Assembly: GCA_030039005.1 (NCBI GenBank)
Contig: JASHQT010000008.1
Coordinates: 1 to 20,792, forward strand
DNA length: 20,792 nucleotides
Direction of reading: 5' to 3'
DNA from: Bryobacteraceae bacterium
Lineage (GTDB): Bacteria > Acidobacteriota > Terriglobia > Bryobacterales > Bryobacteraceae
A program made the position numbers and the translations under genes. Shown here in pieces: positions 5,757 through 14,134 of the stretch (position 1 is its first letter; every line of letters begins with the position of its first letter). The notes under the pieces were generated by a model. It was not told where the DNA came from. It did no database searches and worked only from the letters and a program-made list of their open reading frames with translations.

Positions 5757-8288
5757 ATGCATCGAGCCGCTTCCCGGAGCCACGATCCGCACGATAACGG
5801 CGCAACGAAACCCACACCGCTGCGCGCGTTGCTCTATGAGGACTGCGCGGAGGATATCGAACTCATCCTGCGGTCGTTGAAGGCGGGCGGTTTCCAAGTA
5901 GTACCCGATATCGCCGTCACGCTAGAGGAGGTGATCGAGCGCGCGCGCTCGGTCCATTATGACGTGATCCTGTCCGACTATCGCATGCCGCGAGCCAGCG
6001 GGATGGAATGCTTACGCGCTCTTCAGGAGCAGGGGATGGATGTTCCGTTCATTCTGGTCACCGGCTCGCTCGGCGAGGAGAAGGCGGTCGAATGCCTGAA
6101 GGAAGGCGTGACGGACTACGTTCTCAAGGACCGCCTGGCCCGCCTGCCGGTGGCGGTCCGCAGAGCGCGCGCTGAGACGTGGTTGAAAGCTCAACAGGCG
6201 CAGGCCGAGGAAGCGCTGCGGCAATCGGAAGCAAGCTACCGTTCGTTGATTGAAAACGCGCCGTGCGGCATTCTGCGGCTGGACGCACAGAGCGGGCGGC
6301 TTCTGGAGGCAAACCAGGCTTTGTCGGAGATGCTGGGCTACACGACGCCAGACGATCTGCTGCTCGGCCGTGCGAACAGCGGTGTCACGTTGGAGCCGGA
6401 ACTCCTCACTCTGCTGCTGGAGGGCGCTTCCAGGGGCCGCTCGCGTGTAGCGTGCGAAGTGCAGTGGCCGGACAGTAGCGGGAATCCAGTCAGCGTGGAG
6501 CTGAAGGGCCGCGTGCTGCGCGATGAAAACGGCGCGCCCCATTGCGTGGAAATGATCGCCGAAAATGTGACGTTGTGGCGGCTGGCGCAAAACAGAATCA
6601 CGCAGTTGAACCGTCTGTATTCGGTGCTGAGTCACGCCGGCCAGGCCATCGTGCATATCCGCGATCGCCAAGAATTGTTCCGCGAGATCTGCCGGATTGT
6701 GGTGGAAGAAGGCGGGTTCCGGATGGCCTGGGTGGGTGCGGTCCCAGCGAATTCGCCCCGCGTCACGCCCATCGCCTGTTGGGGCGAAGGCGAAGCATAT
6801 CTTCAGGGCATTCACATTACCACCACGCCGGAAGCGGCTGGTAACGGTCCGGTGGGCGCCGCGATCCGCGAGAGCCGGCGCGTGATTTCGAACGACATCC
6901 TCTCCGATCCCGATTTCGCCCCGTGGCGCGACCGGGCGATCGAAGGGAATTACCGCTCCGCGGCCGCCTTCCCCATCACTGCCGGCGCAGGTACCATCGG
7001 CGCGCTCGCCATCTACGCTTCCCAGGCCGAGTTCTTCGACCCCGAAAATGTCGCGTTGCTCGATGAGCTGGCGGCCAATCTCAGTTTCGCCTGCGAAAGC
7101 ATCGCAATCGAGCAGGCGCACGAGCGCGCGGTGGACGAATTGAACCAGTTTTTCGCTCTGCCGCTCAATCTGCTCTGCATTTTCGATCTCGACAATTACA
7201 TCTACCGGTTGAATCCGGCCTGGGAACAGGTGCTCGGTTTCAGCGGCCGGGAATTATGCGGCAAGCCCTGGGTGGAGTTTGTTCATCCCGAAGACCGGCC
7301 CCAGGCTATCGCCGCGGCGGCCGGGTTCGCCCTCGGAAAGCCGGTGCACCGGCTGGAACTCCGGTTTCTGACTAAGCACGGCGATTGCCGCTGGCTGCTG
7401 TTCAGCGGGACTCCCTCTCTTAGCCATGGCCTGGTGTTCGCCGCCGCGAGCGACATCACGGAACGCAAGCTGCTCGAGGAGCAACTGCGTGGCCAGAACC
7501 TTGCGCTGGAGGACCAAAACCGGCAACTCGAAGAGGCCAGCCGGATGAAGAGCGAGTTTCTGGCCAACATGTCCCATGAACTGCGTTCGCCCTTGAACGG
7601 AATCATCGGATTCACCGAGCTGCTTCACGACGGGAAACTCGGCGCGCTTGAGGGAGGGATGAAAGACTTCCTGGGGCGTATTCTGAAAAGCTCCCACCAC
7701 CTGCTGCAACTGATCAACGGGGTACTGGATCTGAGCAAGATCGAGGCCGGACGCCTGGAGCTGTACCCCGAGCCGGTGGAGCTCGCCGGTCTGATCAGGG
7801 AAGTGGTGGCGGTCCAAAGCGCTTTGGCCGCTCAAAAGAAAATTCGCATTTCCACGGAGCTGGATGCCCAGGCGGATTGCGCCGTGACCGACGTCTCGCG
7901 TTTCAAGCAAATTCTGTACAACTACCTCTCGAATGCTCTGAAATTCACCGGCGAGGGCGGCCGCGTGATGGTCCGGCTGCAAAAAGAGAACGGGCATGAG
8001 TTCCGGCTGGAGGTTTCCGATACCGGCATCGGAATTGCGCCCGAGGACATCCCCCGGCTGTTCACCGAATTTCAACAACTCGACTCCAGCGCCTCCAAAC
8101 ACTACCAGGGAACCGGGCTGGGGCTGGCTTTAACCAAACACATCGTGGAGGCGCAAGGCGGACGCGTTGGAGTTCGAAGCGTCGCCGGCGAAGGGAGCAC
8201 ATTTTTTGCGGTGCTTCCTCAAAACGGTCAGGCCGCCGCTTTGGACACAGACGGCGCCGCAGCCCGCGAAAAGGGGAGTGTGACATGA
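5757..8288 (+). CDS. Soluble sensor histidine kinase with N-terminal receiver: REC-PAS-GAF-PAS-HisKA-HATPase
   Basis: This 843-residue protein has no membrane segment, so it is cytosolic. Order: receiver domain (about 22-140; acidic pair E28/D29, phosphoacceptor D74 in LSDYRMP, T102, K124); PAS (about 158-280); GAF (about 285-455); PAS (about 459-575, closing with ASDITERK); a short coiled linker; HisKA with MSHELRSP (phosphorylated H607); HATPase with N726 in NYLSNALKF, DTGIGIAP and GTGLGLAL. All catalytic motifs are present, so it should be an active kinase. The receiver sits at the front, unlike the common hybrid kinases, so it may take phosphate from an upstream kinase or from the HPt. 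ATG 5757 is the first in-frame start after a TGA at 5721, but no clear ribosome-binding site precedes it. Its stop overlaps the next gene's start (ATGA), implying translational coupling. The ligand of GAF and PAS is not evident. Confidence 0.92.
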   Translation: MHRAASRSHDPHDNGATKPTPLRALLYEDCAEDIELILRSLKAGGFQVVPDIAVTLEEVIERARSVHYDVILSDYRMPRASGMECLRALQEQGMDVPFILVTGSLGEEKAVECLKEGVTDYVLKDRLARLPVAVRRARAETWLKAQQAQAEEALRQSEASYRSLIENAPCGILRLDAQSGRLLEANQALSEMLGYTTPDDLLLGRANSGVTLEPELLTLLLEGASRGRSRVACEVQWPDSSGNPVSVELKGRVLRDENGAPHCVEMIAENVTLWRLAQNRITQLNRLYSVLSHAGQAIVHIRDRQELFREICRIVVEEGGFRMAWVGAVPANSPRVTPIACWGEGEAYLQGIHITTTPEAAGNGPVGAAIRESRRVISNDILSDPDFAPWRDRAIEGNYRSAAAFPITAGAGTIGALAIYASQAEFFDPENVALLDELAANLSFACESIAIEQAHERAVDELNQFFALPLNLLCIFDLDNYIYRLNPAWEQVLGFSGRELCGKPWVEFVHPEDRPQAIAAAAGFALGKPVHRLELRFLTKHGDCRWLLFSGTPSLSHGLVFAAASDITERKLLEEQLRGQNLALEDQNRQLEEASRMKSEFLANMSHELRSPLNGIIGFTELLHDGKLGALEGGMKDFLGRILKSSHHLLQLINGVLDLSKIEAGRLELYPEPVELAGLIREVVAVQSALAAQKKIRISTELDAQADCAVTDVSRFKQILYNYLSNALKFTGEGGRVMVRLQKENGHEFRLEVSDTGIGIAPEDIPRLFTEFQQLDSSASKHYQGTGLGLALTKHIVEAQGGRVGVRSVAGEGSTFFAVLPQNGQAAALDTDGAAAREKGSVT

Positions 8289-8668
8289 GTGCGGAAGCGA
8301 TTCTGATTGTGGACGACAATCCCGACAACGTGGATCTGGCGCGGATCGTTTTGGAGGCGGAAGGTTGGCAGGTGCGGGCGGCCAAAGACGCGCTCCAAGC
8401 GCTCGATGTTCTGAAAACCCATCACCCCGACCTGATTCTCATGGACGTTCAATTGCCGGGAATGGACGGACTGGAGCTGACGCGGCGTCTGCGCGCCGAA
8501 CCGGCCTTCCGCGACATCTCCATCGTGGCCTTAACCGCCTACGCCATGCGGGCGGACGAGGAGAAGGCCCGCGCCGCGGGTTGCGACGGATACATCAGTA
8601 AGCCGATTGATACCCGCACGTTTGGCGACCGCGTGCGCGAGTATCTGAAGCTCGAAACCAAAGGATAG
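8285..8668 (+). CDS. Single-domain response regulator (DivK/CheY-like)
   Basis: This 127-residue protein consists of one receiver domain: acidic pocket D10/D11 in IVDDNPDN, phosphoacceptor D54 in LMDVQLPGMDG, T84 in ALTAYAM and K106 in ISKPID. The sequence style (VDDNPDNVDLAR, GCDGYISKPID) is that of DivK-like regulators, which act by protein contact and have no DNA-binding output. The ATG lies within the stop of the kinase gene (ATGA overlap), with AGGGGAG six bases upstream inside the kinase coding end. It is followed after five bases by the receiver-ATPase gene. It is the obvious substrate of the kinase encoded just before it and a possible donor to the HPt protein. Confidence 0.93.
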   Translation: MSAEAILIVDDNPDNVDLARIVLEAEGWQVRAAKDALQALDVLKTHHPDLILMDVQLPGMDGLELTRRLRAEPAFRDISIVALTAYAMRADEEKARAAGCDGYISKPIDTRTFGDRVREYLKLETKG

Positions 8669-8673
8669 AACAT

Positions 8674-9918
8674 ATGCCCGAGCGAAAAACGATTTTGTTG
8701 ATCGAAGACGATCCGGATTTTGCGCAGTTGATTCGCGCGGCGCTCGCCGAGGACACTTTCGAGATCCGGCCGGCCGCGACCATGGCCGCGGCGCTCGCCC
8801 AGCTCGAAAAGTTCAGGCCGGAAGCGATTCTGGCCGATCTCAACCTGCCGGACAGCTCCGGCTTCGACACGTTTTTGCGGGTGAAGAAGCACGCCCAAGG
8901 GGTTCCGATCGTCGTGCTCACGGGCCTGGACGACGATCAAGTGGCGATTCGGGCCGTCGAGCACGGCGCGCAGGATTACCTGGTGAAGGCTTCGCTCCAG
9001 CCTAAGCTGCTCGCGCGCTCGATGAACATGGCTTTAAGCCGCCAAGCGTTGAGCAGTCAAGGCAGTCCGGCGCCAATACCCGCGGGAGTGCCCGGGACCG
9101 TGTTCAGCTTCATCGGGTCGAAGGGCGGAGTGGGAACGTCCACCACCGCCATCAATACCGCCGCAGTGCTGGCGCGCAATGGACTCGAAACCGTCCTGAT
9201 CGAATGGGAGCAGGGTTGTCAGGGAACTTTGTCGCTGTACCTGGAGACTGAGCCGAGCCAGGATCTAGGCGCGCTGCTGAGAAAACCAGCCAATAGCATT
9301 CTGGCTGCGGATTTGCGCAAGTGCCTGGTGCGGGTGGTGGCGGGACTGCGCTTGCTCGGCTTCCCGGCGTCGCGCGGAACCTGGCGAACGCTGGATGCCG
9401 ATCACGCCCACGCCATTGTTTCCGCCGCGCGCGAAGCCTATCCGTTCGTGCTGCTGGATCTGCCGCCGCACATCGATGAGGGCGTCGCGCAGGCGCTAAA
9501 GCTTTCCGATTCCATCGTCATGATCGCGGACCGCGAGCCGGCTTCTCTGCAGTGCTGCGCCGCACTGGCGCGGCAGATCCGGTTGGCTACCTCCCAAGCG
9601 CAAGAACTGGGACTGGCCATCATCCATCGGACCGAATTCGACTCTCCCATCCCCCTGTCCGACATCCATAAGGAGCTGAAAGTGCATCCGCTGGCGACCG
9701 TTCCCTCCGCCGCCGCGAGCATCGCTTTTTCGCACTCGGTTCGCACGCCTATGGCGCTGCTCTATCCCGACGACCTGTATAGCGTGGCGCACTTCGAGCT
9801 GGCGGAAAAGATGCTGGTGGCTGCTTCCGGTCCAGGGCATCATTCCCTGGGGAAGCTCTCGGCCGTGCTGGAGCGCGAACCGGCCTGGCCCACGATCCCG
9901 GAGACCACGTACAGCTAA
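8674..9918 (+). CDS. Receiver domain fused to CpaE/TadZ-like ParA-family ATPase
   Basis: This 414-residue protein begins with a receiver domain (about 5-120; E11/D12/D13, phosphoacceptor D55 in LADLNLP, T83, K105). After a linker (about 122-140) comes a ParA/MinD-type domain (about 142-390) with deviant Walker A SKGGVGTST (149-157) and a Walker B-like strand FVLLDLPP. The first lysine (K150) is kept, but the usual P-loop lysine is replaced by T155, as in several CpaE/TadZ proteins. Family members localise to a pole and position Tad pilus machinery; no pilus genes are visible here. The start is well supported: AAAGGA at 8660-8665 with an eight-base spacer, and a five-base gap from the preceding regulator. 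It is the likely output of the phosphorelay. Its TAA stop overlaps the stop of the opposing kinase gene by four bases. Confidence 0.9.
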   Translation: MPERKTILLIEDDPDFAQLIRAALAEDTFEIRPAATMAAALAQLEKFRPEAILADLNLPDSSGFDTFLRVKKHAQGVPIVVLTGLDDDQVAIRAVEHGAQDYLVKASLQPKLLARSMNMALSRQALSSQGSPAPIPAGVPGTVFSFIGSKGGVGTSTTAINTAAVLARNGLETVLIEWEQGCQGTLSLYLETEPSQDLGALLRKPANSILAADLRKCLVRVVAGLRLLGFPASRGTWRTLDADHAHAIVSAAREAYPFVLLDLPPHIDEGVAQALKLSDSIVMIADREPASLQCCAALARQIRLATSQAQELGLAIIHRTEFDSPIPLSDIHKELKVHPLATVPSAAASIAFSHSVRTPMALLYPDDLYSVAHFELAEKMLVAASGPGHHSLGKLSAVLEREPAWPTIPETTYS

Positions 9919-12900
9919 TTCGCGTTCACCGCGCCAGCGCCCACGGTGAAGTAGAACGTCGCCCCTTGATCCACCGCGCCTTCGGCCCACACCCGGCCTC
10001 CGTGCCGCACGATAATCCGCCGCACCAGCGCCAGGCCGACGCCGGTGCCTTCGTACGCTTCCGACGCGTGCAGGCGCTCGAAGACGCCGAACAGCTTGTT
10101 CACGTAGCGCATGTCGAAGCCGATGCCGTTGTCGCGGACATAATAGACCGGCCCTTCTTGGTTGCCCTCCGCGATACAAGCTCCGACCTCGATCCGGGCC
10201 GGGTCGCGGCCGCGGGTGTACTTCAAGGCGTTCGATAGGAGGTTGATCAGCACCTGTTTGAGCAGCGAATGGTCCGCTTGGCAAGCGGGCAAATCGCCGA
10301 TGGCGATCTCGATCCGCCGGTCTTTGTTTTCGCCGGGGTTTTCGCCGGGGTTTTCGCCGGGCTCCTCGCCGCGCAGTTCCTCGAACACCTGACGCGCCAG
10401 GCCGTTCATTTCCACGGTTTGCTTGTGGACGGCCTGCCGGCCGAGCCGGGAAAACGCCAGCAGATCGTCGATGAGCGCGCCCATGCGCAGCGTGTTCTTG
10501 CGCACCACCTCCAGGCAGCGCCGCGGTTCGGCGGAAAGTTCGCCGCCGTGTTCTTCGAGCAGAATGCGGGAAAATCCGTCGATAGCGCGGAGCGGAGCAC
10601 GCAGATCGTGGGAGACCGAGTAGGCGAATGCTTCCAGTTCCTCATTGGCAGCCCGCCATTGCGCCGTCCGCTCCACCACGCGCGCTTCCAGTTCCCGGTT
10701 CAGCTTACGGACCTCCTCCTCGGCCCGCTTCAATTCCGTGATATCCAAATCCACGCCAATAAATCTGGCCGGAACGCGCTGGGCGCCGGCATCCTCGAAA
10801 TACACGCGGCCATAGGAAAGCAGCCAGTGAATGGAACCGTCCGGCCACACCAGGCGGCATTCCGGGCAGTATGCCCCGCCATTCTCGCCAGCCAACGCGC
10901 GCTGCAGCGCCTCCTCGACGCGAGGGCGGTCATCGGGGTGAATGCGCGCCATCGCGGTCGCGTAATCGTCGGAATCTTCGGCCGAGAAGGCGAACATTTC
11001 GCGGCAGCGCCGGTCCCAGAGCAGTTTGCCGGTCTGGAACTGATACTCCCAGGCTCCCAGGTTCGGCGCTTCCAGCGCCAGGCCGCGCTGTTCGGCCAGC
11101 CGCGCCAGTTTTTCCTGCGCCTCCTGCTGGCTGGTGATATCGGTGTTGGTGCCGAACCATTGGACGACCTTGCCGGCCGCGTCGCGCAGCGGCACCACGC
11201 GCGTCAAGAAGGGATGAAGGGTTCCGTCGGCGGCGCGCAACAGGAATACCATGTCGAGCGGTTCTCCCGAAGCGATGGAGCCTTTCCAGCGCTCGAGCAC
11301 GGCTGGCAAGGCTCGGGGATCGTGTACCGACTGCCAGCCCCACCCTTCCATCTGTTCGGGTGTGGCGCCGGTGTATTCGTACCAGCGCTGGTTATACCAG
11401 AAAATCCAGCCGTCGGCATTGGCGATCCAGCATAACTGCGGGATGGCGTTGGCCAGGGTGCGGAAGCGCTCTTCGCTTTCCTGCAGTTCCCGTTCGGCGC
11501 GCTTCTGCTCGGTGACATCCTCGGTAAAAAGGATGATGCCACCGATGGAGCTGTCAGAGCGACACCAGGGCTGGATCTCCCAGCGCAGCCATTGCGTGGT
11601 TCCGTCGGCGCGGGGGAAGATGTCAGCCGCACTGCGTTCCACCGCGCCGGCCAGGCAGAGGCGATGGATCTCGCGCCACCGCGAAGAGATTTCCGGGAAC
11701 ACTTCGTAGTGGCTTCGGCCCGCCAATTCTTCGGATAAGTGATACCCTTCGCGGTACCGCCGGCTGGAGGCGAGATAGCGCATTTCGTTGTCGAACATCG
11801 CAATGGCCACAGGCGCGTCGTCAATAAATCGCCGGAGAGTTTTCTCCCGTTCCAGGCGGGCTTCCTCGGCGCGTTTGCGGTCCGTGATGTCGACGCAGGA
11901 ACCGACCCACTCCCGGATCTCGCCGTCCGAGCCGGCCACCGGCACGCCGTGAACCGCCATCGCGCGATATTCGCCATCCTTGCGGCGCATTCGATACTCA
12001 GTGCCGTACGGTGTCCGGTTCTCGACAGCACGGGTCCAAACCTCGTGTGTGCGTTCTCGGTCGTCGGGATGGAGAGCGTCCAGCCATCCCCAACCCTGCA
12101 CCTCCTCGACGCTCTGGCCTGTGAACTCCCGCCACATGGGCATGTCTTCTACGACGCCGTCGGGAGGCGTCACCCAAATGATCTGGCTGCTGACCAATAC
12201 CAGCGAGCGATAGCGCTCCTCACTCAACGCCAGCGCCTTTTCCGCCCTCCGCGCTTGGGTGATGTCGCGGGCGATCACGGAGACGCCCGCCAACCCCCCC
12301 TCCAGCCGCAAGGGCGATACCCGCACGGAAAGCTCAATCGCTTCGCCATCTTTCCGGTTGTGTCTGGCTTCGAACAGGATGCCCGTCTCGCCCGCCCGCA
12401 GCCTCTCCAGGATTTGCGAATAATCTTCCGCTGTGTCCCCGATGAAGAAGCCCGGGAGGCCTTGCCCGATCACCTCGGAGGCGGAGTAACCGGTGAGGCG
12501 CTCGGCCCCCTGGTTCCAGGAAAGGATATACCCGTCGAGATCGCGGCTAAATACGGCGTCTTCGGAAGAAGCGACGATCGACGTCAAGATTTCGGAGAGT
12601 TCGTCGGCGCGACGCCGCTGGCCCAGATCGCGCTCGATGGCGGCTCCGGCTAGGATCAGCAGCAGCAGGAGGGAGGTATTGCCGAGGCCGAGAATCCAGC
12701 GCATTCGGTTGGACTGGGACTCGGCGGCCTCGGTCCGCGCGGCCAGCAGGCGCCGCTCCTCCGCTTCCATGGCTTGCAAGATCGCAGTGCAGCGGTCCAT
12801 CAGGATTTTGCCCTGTCCTCGCGCGACGATGGCGACTGCGGCCCCTGCGCCGCGCTCGTTTCTGACTGCGATTCCGCCGCGCAATAAGGCGATTTTCGCT

Positions 12901-13616
12901 TCGATTGTGCTGCCGAGCTCGCTCAAAAGCTGCTGTTGGGCAGGGTTGTCAGCGGTGAGGCGTTGGAGATCCGGCAACGCATTCTGCTGCCGCCGCAGGG
13001 CCGCTTCCAATGGTCTCAGGTACTCCTGGTCACTCGTCAGCAGGTAATTGCGTTGCGCGGCTTCGGCATCATACAGGTTGGTCATCACGCCGCGCAAAGC
13101 CACCAGCACCCGATAGGTGTGTTGTATCCATCCTTGGCGCTCCCGGTCGCGCTGGAAATCGCCCCATAACAGTCCGGTCAGAAGCGCCAGCGCCGCTCCG
13201 ACGCCTCCGATCAAGCCGACCCTCCGCCAGCGCGAGGAACGGGGGCTCGATCTCACGGGAGGTCGTTCCGTCACGGGCTTGGCGAAAAAACTGATGCCCA
13301 CGCCGATCGCGCCGAGCAAGACCAGACTGGTGATGTCGGCCGGATCGGCCACGCCCCAGCTAAATTGGGGCTCGATCGAAAAGTATAAAGCCACCGGCAC
13401 GCCGAGGACCGTGGCGAGTAAAGCCGGTCCGCGGCCGCCGGCGCGCGCCGCCGCCACGATCGCAAGCGTAAACGCGAAGAGTACGTCCTTTTGGCCCATG
13501 ATCGGGTCGAGCGCCAACCGCAGCGCCACTGCGGCGGCGACAAAGATTACAGCCAGGGCGTACCGGTGCACGACCGAGGTTTTCGTCCAAGCCATAAAGG
13601 CTGCTTCCCGTTTCAA
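9915..13616 (-). CDS. Membrane histidine kinase: DUF4118-CHASE3-five PAS-HisKA-HATPase
   Basis: The protein has 1233 residues from the TTG at 13616. A KdpD-like DUF4118 membrane region (about 17-113) is followed by a transmembrane helix (133-151), an extracytoplasmic CHASE3 domain (about 155-300; YDAEAAQRNYLLT is typical) and another helix (306-327). Five PAS domains follow (about 338-455, 460-590, 595-705, 710-835, 840-975; several closing with DIT). HisKA has SVSHDLRAPLR (H1003) and the HATPase has N1129, RDNGIGFD and GTGVGLAL. The kinase core is the bacteriophytochrome-like type, but no phytochrome GAF/PHY is present. Between HisKA and HATPase is a PGEN repeat. The TTG start overlaps the regulator's stop (TTGA); an ATG at 13595 (residue 8) is an alternative with GGGAAG eight bases upstream. 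The signal sensed is unknown. It is paired with the Rcp1-like regulator encoded just before it. Confidence 0.92.
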   Translation of the reverse strand: MKREAAFMAWTKTSVVHRYALAVIFVAAAVALRLALDPIMGQKDVLFAFTLAIVAAARAGGRGPALLATVLGVPVALYFSIEPQFSWGVADPADITSLVLLGAIGVGISFFAKPVTERPPVRSSPRSSRWRRVGLIGGVGAALALLTGLLWGDFQRDRERQGWIQHTYRVLVALRGVMTNLYDAEAAQRNYLLTSDQEYLRPLEAALRRQQNALPDLQRLTADNPAQQQLLSELGSTIEAKIALLRGGIAVRNERGAGAAVAIVARGQGKILMDRCTAILQAMEAEERRLLAARTEAAESQSNRMRWILGLGNTSLLLLLILAGAAIERDLGQRRRADELSEILTSIVASSEDAVFSRDLDGYILSWNQGAERLTGYSASEVIGQGLPGFFIGDTAEDYSQILERLRAGETGILFEARHNRKDGEAIELSVRVSPLRLEGGLAGVSVIARDITQARRAEKALALSEERYRSLVLVSSQIIWVTPPDGVVEDMPMWREFTGQSVEEVQGWGWLDALHPDDRERTHEVWTRAVENRTPYGTEYRMRRKDGEYRAMAVHGVPVAGSDGEIREWVGSCVDITDRKRAEEARLEREKTLRRFIDDAPVAIAMFDNEMRYLASSRRYREGYHLSEELAGRSHYEVFPEISSRWREIHRLCLAGAVERSAADIFPRADGTTQWLRWEIQPWCRSDSSIGGIILFTEDVTEQKRAERELQESEERFRTLANAIPQLCWIANADGWIFWYNQRWYEYTGATPEQMEGWGWQSVHDPRALPAVLERWKGSIASGEPLDMVFLLRAADGTLHPFLTRVVPLRDAAGKVVQWFGTNTDITSQQEAQEKLARLAEQRGLALEAPNLGAWEYQFQTGKLLWDRRCREMFAFSAEDSDDYATAMARIHPDDRPRVEEALQRALAGENGGAYCPECRLVWPDGSIHWLLSYGRVYFEDAGAQRVPARFIGVDLDITELKRAEEEVRKLNRELEARVVERTAQWRAANEELEAFAYSVSHDLRAPLRAIDGFSRILLEEHGGELSAEPRRCLEVVRKNTLRMGALIDDLLAFSRLGRQAVHKQTVEMNGLARQVFEELRGEEPGENPGENPGENKDRRIEIAIGDLPACQADHSLLKQVLINLLSNALKYTRGRDPARIEVGACIAEGNQEGPVYYVRDNGIGFDMRYVNKLFGVFERLHASEAYEGTGVGLALVRRIIVRHGGRVWAEGAVDQGATFYFTVGAGAVNAN
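10327..10374. repeat. 12-base tandem repeat coding PGEN in the kinase linker
   Basis: Three copies of TTTTCGCCGGGG (10327-10338, 10339-10350, 10351-10362, the last ending in C) are followed by a decayed fourth unit (10363-10374). On the minus strand they code for the reiterated PGEN in the kinase linker between HisKA and HATPase (about residues 1081-1096). Because the unit is a multiple of three, slippage would add or remove four residues without breaking the frame. Confidence 0.85.
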
Positions 13617-14065
13617 GCCGGCCCTTGTGCCGGCTGCGGCCTTTCATTGAGCAGGAGCCAATAAAGCCCGAGTTGCCGGATGGCCTCGGTAAACTGGACA
13701 AAGTCGACCGGCTTCACGATGTAGCTGTTTACGCCCAGTTCATAGCAGAGAAACAGGTCGCGATCCTCGCGCGATGAGGTAAGCACCACCACTGGAAGCG
13801 ATTTGGTCCTCGGATCAGAGCGAATCTTTCCCAGCACCTCAATGCCGTTCACCTTGGGCAGCTTCAGGTCGAGCAGCACCACCTTTGGACAGCAGAGCGG
13901 GGAGGGATGGCCATCGGAGCCAAACAGGTAATCGAGGGCCTCCGCGCCGTCGCGCACCACTTGTATGCGATTGGTGAGTTTGTTCTTCTTTAGGACATGG
14001 AGCGTCAATTCCACATCGTCGGGATTATCTTCCACCAGCAGTAATTCCACAGGTTGATCGGGCAT
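13613..14065 (-). CDS. Rcp1-like response regulator
   Basis: This 150-residue protein is a single receiver domain: E12/D13 in LVEDNPDD, phosphoacceptor D66 in LLDLKLPKVNG, T96 in VLTSSRED and K118 in IVKPVDF. The extended insert around FGSDGHPSPLCCPK and the NGIEVL block are characteristic of the Rcp1 family. Such regulators typically partner bacteriophytochrome-type kinases and lack a DNA-binding domain. Its TGA stop overlaps the TTG start of the following kinase gene by four bases, so the two should be translated together. The ATG at 14065 is preceded by AGGA with a short three-base spacer. A 69-nt gap containing a hairpin separates it from the GNAT gene upstream on the same strand. It probably receives phosphate from the membrane kinase; its downstream target is unknown. 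Confidence 0.93.
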   Translation of the reverse strand: MPDQPVELLLVEDNPDDVELTLHVLKKNKLTNRIQVVRDGAEALDYLFGSDGHPSPLCCPKVVLLDLKLPKVNGIEVLGKIRSDPRTKSLPVVVLTSSREDRDLFLCYELGVNSYIVKPVDFVQFTEAIRQLGLYWLLLNERPQPAQGPA

Positions 14066-14096
14066 AAGTCCTGGTTATCGAGTCGGAGACAAGTCT

Positions 14097-14124
14097 AAAA
14101 GCTCTCGCCTATGCTTATCGGCGA
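14097..14124 (-). terminator. Candidate terminator after the GNAT gene
   Basis: On the minus strand TCGCC (14124-14120) pairs with GGCGA (14109-14105). One mismatch and two inner A-T pairs enclose the loop, and CTTTTAG follows shortly after the stem. It lies about 11 nt beyond the GNAT stop and before the regulator gene, so it could end the hyuA-like/ftsH/GNAT transcript. Stem and T run are both modest. Confidence 0.35.
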
Positions 14125-14134
14125 ATCTGCGGGA

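Noticed and set aside
7254..8102. Minus-strand open frame opposite the catalytic core of the soluble kinase
   Set aside because: Overlaps HisKA and HATPase motifs on the other strand; the translated product resembles no family.
10269..11435. Plus-strand open frame of 388 codons opposite the large kinase
   Set aside because: It is a GC-rich mirror of conserved PAS and kinase coding sequence; the protein is low in recognisable motifs and rich in Arg, His and Ala, as expected of an antisense frame.
11739..12653. Plus-strand open frame opposite the PAS region of the large kinase
   Set aside because: Same reason: no motif, and the minus strand carries intact PAS domains.
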